NCBI RefSeq assembly: GCF_030687145.1
Contig: NZ_CP117460.1
Span: 2,790,001 to 2,854,000 of the forward strand
From: Pseudomonas sp. FP1742
GTDB lineage: Bacteria; Pseudomonadota; Gammaproteobacteria; Pseudomonadales; Pseudomonadaceae
Direction: 5' to 3'
DNA: 64,000 nt
Numbering within the stretch: position 1 is the first letter of the stretch; each line of letters opens with the position of its first letter. The notes under the pieces were generated by a model. It did not search any database. It was given only the letters and a program-made list of their open reading frames with translations, and had not been told where the DNA came from. The translations under genes were made by a program, and so were the position numbers. This document shows positions 24,787-35,059 of this stretch, piece after piece.

Positions 24787-25111
24787 GGTCTTGTCTCCGC
24801 TGGTTTTGAGTGACTCACTGTCTAGTCGAATGGCCATGCGCTAAATCGACAGCGCGGCCAAAGAAAGATCGCCGCAAACCTTCTGATACCCCCAGCAGGC
24901 GTTGCCCATGGCTGTGATCTCTTTCTATTGACCTCTTGGGGGACGCTGAAGATCAATAAATCGAAGCCTTCGCGCGATAGGTTGCAGTTGCCGGGCTGGT
25001 CTCTCTCGGGCTCATGACAATTTGTGTTTTTGCATAGGTCGTCAGTCAATTTCGTGGTTAACTTCGACCTCGTCAAAATTCTCCACATCAACGTTCAGAA
25101 GGACTCCGTTC
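24787..25111. other. intergenic region upstream of tpx
   Basis: This 325-base gap between divergent YCII and tpx genes should carry both promoters. No repeat or ORF of coding quality was seen. The ribosome site AGAAGGA is at 25097-25103. Confidence 0.4.
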
Positions 25112-25612
25112 ATGGCTCAAGTCACTCTTAAAGGCAACCCGGTTCAAGTCAACGGCCAATTGCCACAAGCCGGTTCCCAGGCGCCAGCCTTTTCCCTGGT
25201 CGCCGGCAATCTGTCCGACGTGACCCTGGCGAGCTTCGCCGGCAAGCGCAAAGTGCTGAACATCTTCCCAAGCATCGACACCCCGACCTGCGCCACCTCG
25301 GTGCGCAAGTTCAACGCCCAGGCCAATGACGTGGCCAACACCGTGGTGCTGTGCATCTCCGCCGACCTGCCGTTCGCTCAAGCCCGCTTCTGCGGCGCCG
25401 AAGGCCTGGAAAACGTGCAGAACCTGTCGACCCTGCGCGGTGCCGAGTTCAAGGAAAACTACGGCGTAGCCATTGCCGATGGTCCACTCAAAGGCCTGAC
25501 CGCCCGTGCCGTTGTGGTTCTGGACGAAAACGACAAGGTCCTGCATAGCGAACTGGTCAAGGAAATCGCTGAAGAACCGAACTACGACGCAGCGCTCGCC
25601 GTTCTGAAGTAA
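25112..25612 (+). CDS. tpx: thiol peroxidase Tpx
   Basis: This 166-residue atypical 2-Cys peroxiredoxin reduces H2O2 and alkyl hydroperoxides using thioredoxin. The peroxidatic Cys lies in [15 protein letters not shown] (about residue 60) and the resolving Cys in [13 protein letters not shown] (about 94), with the Tpx signature Q-N-L-S-T-L-R following. Length matches E. coli Tpx. The start ATG 25112 has AGAAGGA upstream; the frame is open further 5' but without a ribosome site. It is monocistronic and ends at a clear intrinsic terminator. Confidence 0.95.
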   Translation: MAQVTLKGNPVQVNGQLPQAGSQAPAFSLVAGNLSDVTLASFAGKRKVLNIFPSIDTPTCATSVRKFNAQANDVANTVVLCISADLPFAQARFCGAEGLENVQNLSTLRGAEFKENYGVAIADGPLKGLTARAVVVLDENDKVLHSELVKEIAEEPNYDAALAVLK

Positions 25613-25632
25613 GAGAAGTCGTTACAATTGTT

Positions 25633-25660
25633 AACGGCCTGGCCCTGTCCAGGCCGTTTT
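25633..25660 (+). terminator. intrinsic terminator of tpx
   Basis: The stem AACGGCCTGG/CCAGGCCGTT (10 bp) with loop CCCTGT is followed by TTTTC, 20 bases after the tpx stop. Confidence 0.88.
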
Positions 25661-25793
25661 CATTTGTGCTTCAGTGTTTTAGCTATACCTCCTGTTCCGT
25701 AAGCCAAAGGTAAATTGCCGGTAAAGGCGCTTTGCTTAATACCCGCCAGTGCTTATCGTTCAGCCTCCCGTAGAAAAAAAGCGCACGCGCCCA

Positions 25794-27110
25794 ATGGTTG
25801 ATCATTCCATGCAATCCTCCGCTTCCCGCAATCCTCGTCGCTGGCTGTTCGGCCTGCTGGTCCTGTTGGTCATCGCCGGCCTGTGCTGGAAGTTCTGGCC
25901 CGCTGGCAGCAGCCCGAAGGAGGGTGTGGGGCAGAAAGCCGTTGCCGGGCATACCGGTCGGTCGGGGGGGATGCGTCCGGGATTCGGCGGGGCGACGGGA
26001 CCGGTTCCGGTGCGCGTGGCGCCGGTGGTCAAAGGCGATTTTCCGCTGTATTACAAGGCGCTGGGCACGGTCACGGCGCTGAACACCATCAATGTGCGCA
26101 GCCGCGTCGGTGGCGAACTGGTCAAGGTCTATTTCGAAGAAGGGCAGATGGTCAAGGCGGGTGACCTGCTGGCCGAGATCGACCCGCGTCCTTATCAGAA
26201 TGCCTTGCTCCAGGCCGAAGGCACCTTGCTGCAGAATCAGGCGCAATTGAAAAACGCCCAGGTCGACGTCGAGCGCTATCGTGGCCTGTACCGCGAAGAC
26301 AGTATCGCCAAGCAAACCCTGGACACCGCCGAAGCGCTGGTCGCCCAGTATCAGGGTACGGTCAAGACCAATCAGGCGGCGGTCAACGACGCCAAGCTCA
26401 ATCTGGAATTCACCAAGATCCGCGCTCCGATCACCGGGCGTGTGGGCCTGCGGCAGCTGGACGTCGGCAACCTCGTGGCGGCCAACGACACCACGGCGCT
26501 GGTGATCATCACCCAGACCCAACCGATCAGCGTGGCCTTTACCTTGCCGGAAAACAGCCTGGACACCGTGCTGACCCGCTATCGCACCGGTGCCAAGCTG
26601 CCCGCCGAAGCCTGGGACCGTGGCGACACCCAATTGCAGGCCACCGGCGTACTGCAGAGCCTCGATAACCAGATCGACGTCACCACCGGCACCCTGAAAT
26701 TCAAGGCCCGCTACGAGAACCGCGATCAAGCGCTGTTCCCGAATCAGTTCGTCAACGTGCACCTGCTGGCCGATACCCTTAAAGATGTGGTGCTTGCACC
26801 CTCGGCGGCGATCCAGTTCGGCACCAACGGCACATTCGTCTATGCCCTGGACGGCGACAAGAAGGTCACCATCCGTCAGCTGAAAGTCGGCGCCAGTGAC
26901 GGGGAAAACACGGTGATTACCGAAGGCCTGGCCGTCGGCGATCGAGTGGTGCTGGAGGGCACCGACCGCCTGAAGGACGGCAGTGAAGTGGAAGTGGTCA
27001 ACGACAGCAAGGATGTACCGACCACCCCGACCGAACACCTGCAAGGCAAATCGGCGGCGACTCCGGTTGAGCCGGCGGCCACCGACAAGGCGAAAAAGGG
27101 CGGCGCATGA
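25794..27110 (+). CDS. muxA: RND efflux periplasmic adaptor MuxA/MdtA
   Basis: The product is about 438 residues. An N-terminal signal anchor ([19 protein letters not shown]) precedes membrane-fusion-protein domains: the lipoyl halves ([40 protein letters not shown]), an alpha-hairpin between them, and the beta-barrel and membrane-proximal domains ([16 protein letters not shown]). It links the inner-membrane pumps to the outer-membrane channel. Its stop overlaps the MuxB start (ATGA). ATG 25794 is the best of several weak starts; ATG 25809 is an alternative. Gene order A-B-C-outer membrane factor is that of muxABC-opmB of P. aeruginosa and mdtABC of E. coli. Confidence 0.9.
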   Translation: MVDHSMQSSASRNPRRWLFGLLVLLVIAGLCWKFWPAGSSPKEGVGQKAVAGHTGRSGGMRPGFGGATGPVPVRVAPVVKGDFPLYYKALGTVTALNTINVRSRVGGELVKVYFEEGQMVKAGDLLAEIDPRPYQNALLQAEGTLLQNQAQLKNAQVDVERYRGLYREDSIAKQTLDTAEALVAQYQGTVKTNQAAVNDAKLNLEFTKIRAPITGRVGLRQLDVGNLVAANDTTALVIITQTQPISVAFTLPENSLDTVLTRYRTGAKLPAEAWDRGDTQLQATGVLQSLDNQIDVTTGTLKFKARYENRDQALFPNQFVNVHLLADTLKDVVLAPSAAIQFGTNGTFVYALDGDKKVTIRQLKVGASDGENTVITEGLAVGDRVVLEGTDRLKDGSEVEVVNDSKDVPTTPTEHLQGKSAATPVEPAATDKAKKGGA

Positions 27111-30100
27111 ACATCTCGCGGCTGTTCATCCTTCGCCCGGTCGCCACGACCCTGAGCATGCTGGCCATTATTCTGGCCGGTGTGATCGCTTATCGGCTGC
27201 TGCCGGTGTCGGCATTGCCCCAGGTCGATTACCCGACCATCCGCGTCATGACGCTCTATCCCGGCGCCAGCCCGGATGTCATGACCAGCGCCGTGACTGC
27301 GCCGCTGGAGCGTCAATTCGGCCAGATGCCCGGCCTGACCCAGATGGCCTCGACCAGTTCCGGTGGCGCCTCGGTGCTGACCCTGCGGTTCAGCCTCGAC
27401 ATCAACATGGACGTCGCCGAGCAGCAGGTGCAGGCCGCGATCAACGCCGCGACCAATTTGCTGCCCAAGGATTTGCCGGCGCCGCCGGTGTACAACAAGG
27501 TCAACCCGGCGGATACCCCGGTGCTGACCCTGGCCATCACCTCCAAAACCATGCTGTTGCCCAAGCTCAATGACTTGGTCGATACCCGCATGGCGCAGAA
27601 AATCGCCCAGATCAGCGGCGTCGGCATGGTCAGCATTGCCGGTGGTCAGCGTCAGGCGGTGCGGATCAAGGTCAACCCCGAGGCCCTGGCGGCCAACGGC
27701 CTGAACCTGTCGGACGTGCGCACCTTGATCGGCGCCTCCAACGTCAACCAGCCCAAGGGCAACTTCGACGGCCCGACCCGGGTGTCGATGCTCGACGCCA
27801 ACGACCAGCTGACTTCCCCCAAGGACTACGCCAACCTGATCCTCGCTTACAAAAACGGCGCGCCGTTGCGGCTCAAGGACGTGGCGGAAATTGTCGATGG
27901 CGCCGAGAACGAACGCCTGGCGGCGTGGGCCAATGAAAACCAGGCCGTGCTGCTGAACATCCAGCGTCAACCCGGCGCCAACGTCATCGAAGTGGTCGAC
28001 CGGATCAAGGCCTTGCTGCCGAGCATCACCGACAACCTGCCGGCCGGCCTCGACGTCACGGTGCTCACCGATCGCACCCAGACCATCCGCGCCTCGGTCA
28101 CCGACGTGCAACACGAACTGCTGATCGCCATCGCCCTGGTGGTGATGGTCACGTTCCTGTTCCTGCGGCGGGCCAGTGCCACGATCATTCCGTCGGTGGC
28201 GGTGCCGCTGTCGTTGATCGGCACCTTCGGCGTGATGTACCTCGCCGGGTTTTCGGTCAACAACCTGACCCTGATGGCGCTGACCATCGCCACCGGTTTT
28301 GTGGTGGACGATGCGATCGTCATGCTGGAGAACATTTCCCGCTTCATCGAAGAGGGCGACAGCCCGCTGCAAGCGGCGCTCAAGGGTGCCAAGCAGATCG
28401 GCTTCACCCTGATTTCCCTGACCCTGTCGTTGATCGCGGTGCTGATTCCGCTGCTGTTCATGGCCGACGTGGTGGGGCGCTTGTTCCGCGAGTTCGCGAT
28501 CACGTTGGCGGTGGCGATTCTGATTTCCCTGGTGGTGTCCCTGACCCTAACGCCGATGATGTGCGCGCGGTTGCTCAAGCGTGAGCCCAAGGAAAAAGAT
28601 CAGGGCTGGTTCTACCGCTCCAGTGGAGCGACCATCGACTGGATGATCGCCGCCTACGGGCGCAAGTTGCAGTGGGTGCTCAAGCATCAGCCGCTGACCT
28701 TGCTGGTGGCCATCGGCACGCTGGCATTGACCGTGTTCCTGTACATGGTGGTGCCCAAGGGTTTCTTCCCGGTGCAGGACACCGGGGTGATCCAGGGTAT
28801 TTCCGAGGCGCCGCAGTCGATTTCCTTCGCGGCGATGAGCGAGCGTCAGCAGCAACTGGCCAAGGTGATTCTGGCTGACCCCGCGGTCGAGAGCCTGTCG
28901 TCCTACATCGGGGTCGACGGTGATAACTCGACGCTCAACAGCGGTCGCCTGCTGATCAACCTCAAGTCCCACAGCCACCGCGACCTGAGCGCGACCCAAG
29001 TCATTGCCCGCCTGCAACCGGAGCTGGACAAGCTGGTCGGCATTCGCCTGTTCATGCAGCCGGTGCAGGACCTGACCATCGAAGATCGGGTCAGCCGTAC
29101 GCAGTACCAGTTCAGCATGTCGTCGCCGGATGCCGAGTTGCTTAGCCTGTGGAGCGAGCGTCTGGTCGAAGCCCTGGCGCAACGGCCGGAACTGACCGAT
29201 GTCGCCAGCGATTTGCAGGACAAGGGCTTGCAGGTTTATCTGGTGATCGACCGCGATGCGGCGTCGCGGGTCGGCGTGTCGGTGGCGAACATCACCGACG
29301 CGCTGTATGACGCCTTCGGCCAGCGGCAGATTTCCACCATTTACACCCAGGCCAGCCAGTACCGCGTGGTGCTGCAATCGCAGTCCGGCGAGAAGATCGG
29401 CCCCGATGCGCTGAACCAGATTCACGTCAAGACCACCGATGGCGGACAAGTGCGTCTGTCCAGCCTGGCGCATGTCGAGGAGCGTCAGGCGCAACTGGCG
29501 ATCACCCACATCGGCCAGTTTCCGGCGGTGATGATGTCGTTCAACCTGGCGCCCGGCGTGGCGTTGGGGCATGCGGTGCAGATCATCGATCAGGTGCAGA
29601 AAGACATCGGCATGCCGATTGGCGTGCAGACCCAGTTCCAGGGCGCGGCCGAAGCGTTCCAGGCATCGCTGTCGAGCACCTTGCTGCTGATCCTGGCGGC
29701 GGTGGTGACCATGTACATCGTGCTCGGCGTGCTCTACGAGAGCTATATCCATCCGATCACCATCCTCTCGACCTTGCCCTCGGCGGCGGTCGGCGCCTTG
29801 CTGGCGCTGCTGTTGAGCGGTAATGACCTGGGGATGATCGCGATCATCGGCATCATCTTGCTGATTGGTATCGTGAAAAAGAACGCGATCATGATGATCG
29901 ACTTCGCCCTCGAGGCTGAACGTAATCAAGGCATGGACCCGCAGGCTGCGATCTATCAGGCGGCGCTGTTGCGTTTCCGGCCGATTCTGATGACCACCCT
30001 GGCGGCATTGTTCGGCGCGGTGCCACTGATGCTCGCCACCGGTTCCGGCGCGGAGTTGCGCCAGCCTTTGGGTCTGGTGATGGTCGGTGGCTTGCTGGTG

Positions 30101-30211
30101 AGTCAGGTGCTGACGCTGTTCACCACGCCTGTCATCTACTTGTACTTCGACCGCCTCGGGCGGCGCTGGGGCCGTAAGGCCCAGTCCGTGGACCCGGTAG
30201 AACAGCCATGA
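27107..30211 (+). CDS. muxB: RND multidrug efflux permease MuxB/MdtB
   Basis: This 1034-residue RND pump of the heteromeric MdtBC type has twelve membrane helices and two large periplasmic loops. The N-terminus [19 protein letters not shown] and the proton-relay aspartates in [18 protein letters not shown] (helix 4) are clear, as is [19 protein letters not shown] in the second half. It exports drugs using proton motive force together with MuxC as a mixed trimer in the E. coli MdtBC model. It overlaps muxA and muxC by 4 bases at each end, indicating a tightly coupled operon. Confidence 0.94.
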   Translation: MNISRLFILRPVATTLSMLAIILAGVIAYRLLPVSALPQVDYPTIRVMTLYPGASPDVMTSAVTAPLERQFGQMPGLTQMASTSSGGASVLTLRFSLDINMDVAEQQVQAAINAATNLLPKDLPAPPVYNKVNPADTPVLTLAITSKTMLLPKLNDLVDTRMAQKIAQISGVGMVSIAGGQRQAVRIKVNPEALAANGLNLSDVRTLIGASNVNQPKGNFDGPTRVSMLDANDQLTSPKDYANLILAYKNGAPLRLKDVAEIVDGAENERLAAWANENQAVLLNIQRQPGANVIEVVDRIKALLPSITDNLPAGLDVTVLTDRTQTIRASVTDVQHELLIAIALVVMVTFLFLRRASATIIPSVAVPLSLIGTFGVMYLAGFSVNNLTLMALTIATGFVVDDAIVMLENISRFIEEGDSPLQAALKGAKQIGFTLISLTLSLIAVLIPLLFMADVVGRLFREFAITLAVAILISLVVSLTLTPMMCARLLKREPKEKDQGWFYRSSGATIDWMIAAYGRKLQWVLKHQPLTLLVAIGTLALTVFLYMVVPKGFFPVQDTGVIQGISEAPQSISFAAMSERQQQLAKVILADPAVESLSSYIGVDGDNSTLNSGRLLINLKSHSHRDLSATQVIARLQPELDKLVGIRLFMQPVQDLTIEDRVSRTQYQFSMSSPDAELLSLWSERLVEALAQRPELTDVASDLQDKGLQVYLVIDRDAASRVGVSVANITDALYDAFGQRQISTIYTQASQYRVVLQSQSGEKIGPDALNQIHVKTTDGGQVRLSSLAHVEERQAQLAITHIGQFPAVMMSFNLAPGVALGHAVQIIDQVQKDIGMPIGVQTQFQGAAEAFQASLSSTLLLILAAVVTMYIVLGVLYESYIHPITILSTLPSAAVGALLALLLSGNDLGMIAIIGIILLIGIVKKNAIMMIDFALEAERNQGMDPQAAIYQAALLRFRPILMTTLAALFGAVPLMLATGSGAELRQPLGLVMVGGLLVSQVLTLFTTPVIYLYFDRLGRRWGRKAQSVDPVEQP

Positions 30212-33200
30212 ACCTGTCCGGACCTTTCATCAGGCGCCCGGTCGCGACGATGTTGCTGAGCCTGGCGATCATGTTGCTGGGCGGCGTGAGCTTCGGCCTG
30301 TTGCCGGTATCGCCGTTGCCGCAGATGGATTTCCCGGTGATCGTGGTCCAGGCGAGCCTGCCCGGTGCGAGCCCGGAGGTCATGGCTTCCACCGTGGCGA
30401 CGCCGCTGGAGCGTTCCTTCGGCGCGATCGCCGGGGTCAACACCATGAGCAGCCGTTCCAGCCAGGGCTCGACCCGGGTGATTCTGCAGTTCGACCTGGA
30501 CCGCGACATCAACGGCGCGGCGCGGGAAGTGCAGGCGGCGATCAACGCCTCGCGCAACCTGCTGCCGAGCGGGATGCGCAGCATGCCGACCTACAAGAAG
30601 GTCAACCCATCGCAAGCGCCGATCATGGTGCTGTCGCTGACCTCGGATGTGCTGGAAAAAGGCCAGCTCTACGACTTGGCCTCGACCATTCTGTCCCAGA
30701 GCCTGTCCCAGGTGCAGGGCGTGGGTGAAGTGCAGATCGGCGGCAGTTCGTTGCCGGCGGTGCGCATCGAGCTCGAACCCCAGGCGCTCAACCAGTACGG
30801 CGTGGCACTGGACGATGTGCGCACCACCGTCGCCAACGCCAACGTGCGCCGGCCCAAGGGCTCGGTCGAAGACAGCCAGCGGCTGTGGCAGGTGCAGGCC
30901 AACGACCAGCTGGAAAAAGCCAAGGATTACGAGTCGCTGATCATTCACTACGCGGACGGCGCGGCCCTGCGCCTGAAGGATGTGGCCAAGGTCAGCGACA
31001 GCGTCGAAGACCGCTACAACAGCGGGTTCTTCAATGACGACGCAGCGGTGTTGCTGGTGATCAACCGCCAGGCCGGCGCCAACATCATCGAGACGGTCAA
31101 CGAGATCAAGGCGCAATTGCCGGCGTTGCAGGCGGTGCTGCCGGCCAGCGTCAAGCTGAACCTGGCGATGGACCGCTCACCGGTGATCAAGGCCACCCTG
31201 CACGAAGCGGAAATGACCCTGTTGATCGCCGTGGCGCTGGTGATTCTGGTGGTGTTCCTGTTCCTCGGTAACTTTCGCGCCTCGCTGATTCCAACCCTGG
31301 CGGTGCCGGTGTCACTGGTGGGCACGTTCGCGGTGATGTACCTCTACGGCTTCTCCCTGAACAACCTGTCGCTGATGGCGCTGATTCTGGCCACCGGGCT
31401 GGTGGTGGACGACGCCATCGTGGTGCTGGAGAACATTTCCCGGCACATCGACAAAGGCGTGCCACCGATGAAGGCCGCCTACCTCGGGGCGCAGGAAGTC
31501 GGCTTCACGCTGCTGTCGATGAACGTTTCGCTGGTGGCGGTGTTCCTGTCGATCCTGTTCATGGGCGGGATCATCGAAAGCCTGTTCCGCGAGTTTTCCA
31601 TCACCCTGGCGGCGGCCATCGTGGTGTCGTTGCTGGTGTCGCTGACGCTGACGCCGATGCTCTGCGCCCGCTGGCTCAAGCCACATACGCCGGGGCAGGA
31701 AAACCGTCTGCAACGCTGGAGCCAGCGGGCCAACGACTGGATGGTTGGCAAATACGCCACCAGCCTCGACTGGGTGCTGCGTCATCGCCGACTGACCTTG
31801 CTCAGTCTATTCGTGACGATTGGCGTGAACATTGCGCTGTATGTTGTTGTTCCTAAAACATTTATGCCGCAGCAGGATACCGGCCAGCTGATCGGTTTCG
31901 TACGTGGCGATAATGGCCTGTCGTTCAGCGTGATGCAGCCGAAGATGGAAACCTTCCGCCGCGCCGTGCTCAAGGACGACGCGGTGCAAAGCGTTGCAGG
32001 GTTCATCGGTGGCAACAACGGCACCAATAACGCATTCATGCTGGTGCGGCTCAAGCCGATCAAGGAGCGCAACCTGTCCGCGCAGAAAGTCATCGAGCGT
32101 TTGCGCAAGGAAATGCCCAAGGTGCCCGGTGCGCAACTGATGCTGATGGCCGACCAGGACCTGCAATTTGGCGGCGGTCGCGAGCAGACCACCTCGCAGT
32201 ATTCCTACATCCTGCAAAGTGGCGATCTCGGCGCGTTGCGCGAGTGGTATCCGAAAGTCGTTGCCGCCTTCAAGGCCCTGCCGGAGTTGACGGCAATTGA
32301 CGCCCGCGAAGGCCGTGGCGCCCAGCAAGTGACGCTGATTGTCGATCGCGATCAGGCTAAGCGGCTGGGCGTGGACATGAATATGGTCACGGCAGTGCTG
32401 AACAACGCCTATAGCCAGAGGCAGATTTCGACGATCTATGACAGCCTCAACCAGTATCAGGTGGTGATGGAGGTCAATCCGAAATACGCCCAGGACCCGG
32501 TCACCCTGAATCAGGTCAAAGTGATCACCGCCGACGGCGCGCGGATTCCGTTGTCGACCATTGCCCATTACGAAAGCAGTCTGGAAAACGACCGGGTCAG
32601 CCACGAAGGCCAGTTCGCTTCGGAAAGCATTGCCTTCGACATGGCCGACGGAGTGACGGTGGAGCAGGGCTCGGCGGCCATCGAACGGGCGATTGCCAAG
32701 GTTGGCCTGCCGGAAGACGTGATCTCGAAAATGGCCGGCACCGCCGATGCCTTCGCCGCCGCCCAGAAGAGCCAGCCGTGGATGATTCTCGGCGCGCTGG
32801 TGGCGGTGTATCTGGTACTGGGGGTGCTGTATGAAAGCTACATTCATCCGCTGACCATTCTTTCGACCTTGCCGTCGGCCGGGGTCGGCGCACTGCTGTC
32901 GATCTATGTGCTGGGCGGTGAGTTCAGCCTGATCTCCTTGTTGGGACTGTTCCTGTTGATTGGCGTGGTGAAGAAAAACGCCATTCTGATGATCGACCTG
33001 GCGCTGCAACTGGAACGGCACCAAGGCCTGGAGCCGCTGGAATCGATCCGCAGCGCTTGCCTGCAACGGCTGCGGCCGATTCTGATGACGACTCTGGCGG
33101 CGATCCTCGGGGCCTTGCCGTTGCTGCTGAGCCGTGCCGAAGGGGCGGAAATGCGTCAGCCGCTGGGCCTGACCATCATCGGCGGGCTGGTCTTCAGCCA

Positions 33201-33315
33201 GGTGCTGACCCTTTACACCACCCCGGTGGTTTACCTCTATCTCGACAAACTGCGCCATCGTTTCAACCGCTGGCGTGGGGTGCGTACCGATGCTGCTCTG
33301 GAAACTCCGCTATGA
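30208..33315 (+). CDS. muxC: RND multidrug efflux permease MuxC/MdtC
   Basis: This 1035-residue RND permease is paralogous to MuxB. Shared hallmarks include the N-terminal [17 protein letters not shown], the helix-4 aspartates [20 protein letters not shown], and [20 protein letters not shown]. Translation is coupled to both neighbours by 4-base overlaps (ATGA). Two different permeases plus one adaptor are diagnostic of the MdtABC/MuxABC class rather than MexAB. In P. aeruginosa the system contributes to resistance to novobiocin and other agents; the substrates here are not predictable. Confidence 0.94.
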   Translation: MNLSGPFIRRPVATMLLSLAIMLLGGVSFGLLPVSPLPQMDFPVIVVQASLPGASPEVMASTVATPLERSFGAIAGVNTMSSRSSQGSTRVILQFDLDRDINGAAREVQAAINASRNLLPSGMRSMPTYKKVNPSQAPIMVLSLTSDVLEKGQLYDLASTILSQSLSQVQGVGEVQIGGSSLPAVRIELEPQALNQYGVALDDVRTTVANANVRRPKGSVEDSQRLWQVQANDQLEKAKDYESLIIHYADGAALRLKDVAKVSDSVEDRYNSGFFNDDAAVLLVINRQAGANIIETVNEIKAQLPALQAVLPASVKLNLAMDRSPVIKATLHEAEMTLLIAVALVILVVFLFLGNFRASLIPTLAVPVSLVGTFAVMYLYGFSLNNLSLMALILATGLVVDDAIVVLENISRHIDKGVPPMKAAYLGAQEVGFTLLSMNVSLVAVFLSILFMGGIIESLFREFSITLAAAIVVSLLVSLTLTPMLCARWLKPHTPGQENRLQRWSQRANDWMVGKYATSLDWVLRHRRLTLLSLFVTIGVNIALYVVVPKTFMPQQDTGQLIGFVRGDNGLSFSVMQPKMETFRRAVLKDDAVQSVAGFIGGNNGTNNAFMLVRLKPIKERNLSAQKVIERLRKEMPKVPGAQLMLMADQDLQFGGGREQTTSQYSYILQSGDLGALREWYPKVVAAFKALPELTAIDAREGRGAQQVTLIVDRDQAKRLGVDMNMVTAVLNNAYSQRQISTIYDSLNQYQVVMEVNPKYAQDPVTLNQVKVITADGARIPLSTIAHYESSLENDRVSHEGQFASESIAFDMADGVTVEQGSAAIERAIAKVGLPEDVISKMAGTADAFAAAQKSQPWMILGALVAVYLVLGVLYESYIHPLTILSTLPSAGVGALLSIYVLGGEFSLISLLGLFLLIGVVKKNAILMIDLALQLERHQGLEPLESIRSACLQRLRPILMTTLAAILGALPLLLSRAEGAEMRQPLGLTIIGGLVFSQVLTLYTTPVVYLYLDKLRHRFNRWRGVRTDAALETPL

Positions 33316-34793
33316 CTGACCGTTCGCTTCTCAACCTGGCTGCACCGCTGATCACGGCCCGAGGCTCGCGTTTGCTGAGCCTGTCGCTGTGCGTGGCGAT
33401 GCTCAGCGCCTGCGCCATCGGCCCGGATTACCAGCGCCCGCCAGCCGCCACACCGGCGCAGTACAAAGAGGCGGCCGGCTGGCGTCAGGCCAACCCCAGC
33501 GATTCGTTGGCGCGTGGTGCCTGGTGGGAGCTGTATGGCGATCAGCAGCTCAACGGCCTGATCGAAAAGCTCAACAGCGCCAACCAGACCGTTGCCCAGT
33601 CCGAGGCCCAGTACCGTCAGGCCCAGGCTTTGGTGCGCAGTGCCCGGGGGGCATTTTTCCCGACGGTGGACCTGACCGTCAGCAAGAACCGCTCCAGCCA
33701 GGGTACCGGCAGCAGCAGTTCGAGCCTGAGCAGTTCGTCCAGCGGCATCCGTGACACTTACTCGGCACAGGCCGGGGTCAGTTGGGAAGCCGACATCTGG
33801 GGCAAATTACGTCGAGGCCTGGAAGCCGACACGGCCAACGCCCAGGCGAGTTTTGCCGATCTGGCGGCGATGCGCCTGAGCCAGCAATCGGAATTGGTGC
33901 AGAACTACCTGCAACTTCGGGTGATCGATGAGCAGAAACGCCTGCTGGAAGCGACAGTCGAGGCCTATCAGCGCTCGTTGAAAATGACCGAAAACCAGTA
34001 CCGCGCCGGAGTTTCCGGCAAGGATGCGGTGGCCCAGGCCACCACTCAGCTCAAAACCACCCAGGCGGAAATGGTCGACCTGATCTGGCAGCGCGCGCAG
34101 TTCGAGAATGCCATCGCCGTGCTGATCGGCCTGCCGCCGGCCGAATTCAGCCTGGCCGAAACCCCAGACATCCCGGCGCTGCCCCAGGTGCCGCTGAGCT
34201 TGCCTTCGCAGCTGCTGGAACGGCGCCCGGACATCGCCTCCGCCGAACGCTCGGTGATGGCCGCCAACGCCAACATCGGCGTGGCGAAGGCGGCCTACTA
34301 CCCGGACCTGACCCTGAGCATGAACGGCGGCTATAGCAGCAGCACGTATGCCAACTGGATCAGCCTGCCGAACCGTTTCTGGTCGGTCGGCCCACAACTG
34401 GCCATGACCCTGTTCGACGGTGGCCAGCGCTCGGCGGAAGTCGACCGCAGTGAAGCGGCCTACGACGAGACTGTCGCCAAATACCGCCAGACCGTGCTCG
34501 ATGGCTTTCGCGAAGTGGAAAACTATCTGGTGCAGCTCAAGGTGCTGGAAGACGAGGCCAAGGTGCGCCAGGAAGCGCTGGATGCGGCGCGCGAGTCCCT
34601 TCGCTTGACCCGGAATCAGTACAAGGCCGGGTTGATTGCCTATCTGGATGTGGTGGTGGTTCAGGCCACGGCGCTGAGTAACGAGCGCAACGTGTTGAGC
34701 TTGTTGCAGAGCCGGCTGATTGCCAGCGTGCAGTTGATTGCCGCGCTGGGCGGCGGGTGGGACGGGCAGCTTCAGGTCAGCGACAAGCAATAG
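33312..34793 (+). CDS. opmB: outer-membrane efflux channel, NodT/OpmB-type lipoprotein
   Basis: The product is 493 residues. A lipoprotein signal (LLSLSLCVAMLSACAIGPDY, lipidated Cys about residue 34) precedes two OEP/TolC-like repeats with long helices (VAQSEAQYRQAQALVRSARG; LTRNQYKAGLIAYLDVVVVQ). The typical AIGPDYQRPP start of NodT-family channels is present. It forms the trimeric outer-membrane duct for MuxABC. ATG 33312 overlaps the muxC stop. It ends the operon, followed at once by a G-rich inverted repeat that may act as a transcription stop. Confidence 0.92.
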   Translation: MTDRSLLNLAAPLITARGSRLLSLSLCVAMLSACAIGPDYQRPPAATPAQYKEAAGWRQANPSDSLARGAWWELYGDQQLNGLIEKLNSANQTVAQSEAQYRQAQALVRSARGAFFPTVDLTVSKNRSSQGTGSSSSSLSSSSSGIRDTYSAQAGVSWEADIWGKLRRGLEADTANAQASFADLAAMRLSQQSELVQNYLQLRVIDEQKRLLEATVEAYQRSLKMTENQYRAGVSGKDAVAQATTQLKTTQAEMVDLIWQRAQFENAIAVLIGLPPAEFSLAETPDIPALPQVPLSLPSQLLERRPDIASAERSVMAANANIGVAKAAYYPDLTLSMNGGYSSSTYANWISLPNRFWSVGPQLAMTLFDGGQRSAEVDRSEAAYDETVAKYRQTVLDGFREVENYLVQLKVLEDEAKVRQEALDAARESLRLTRNQYKAGLIAYLDVVVVQATALSNERNVLSLLQSRLIASVQLIAALGGGWDGQLQVSDKQ

Positions 34794-34800
34794 CACCACC

Positions 34801-34922
34801 CTGTGGCGAGGGGGCTTGCCCCCGTTGGGGCGCGAAGCGGCCCCCTGCATTCTTCAGATATACCGAACCGCCTTATTTTACGACTGCTGCGCAGCCGAAC
34901 GGGGGCAAGCCCCCTCGCCACA
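34801..34922. repeat. long inverted repeat, GTGGCGAGGGGGCTTG family
   Basis: The outer arms CTGTGGCGAGGGGGCTTGCC and complement enclose GTTGGGGCGCGAAGCGGCCCC and an AT-rich centre. It begins 8 bases after the opmB stop. Confidence 0.88.
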
Positions 34923-35059
34923 GGGTCACACAAACGTTTCATCATCTTGGTGGCCTTTTGATTACTTTGTGAGTGCGTTCGTCTGCGGAATCAGTACAAT
35001 CGCCGGCTTTGCTCCCCGAGAACAAATACAGTACAGCGGGGGCTGTTGCGAGAAATTTC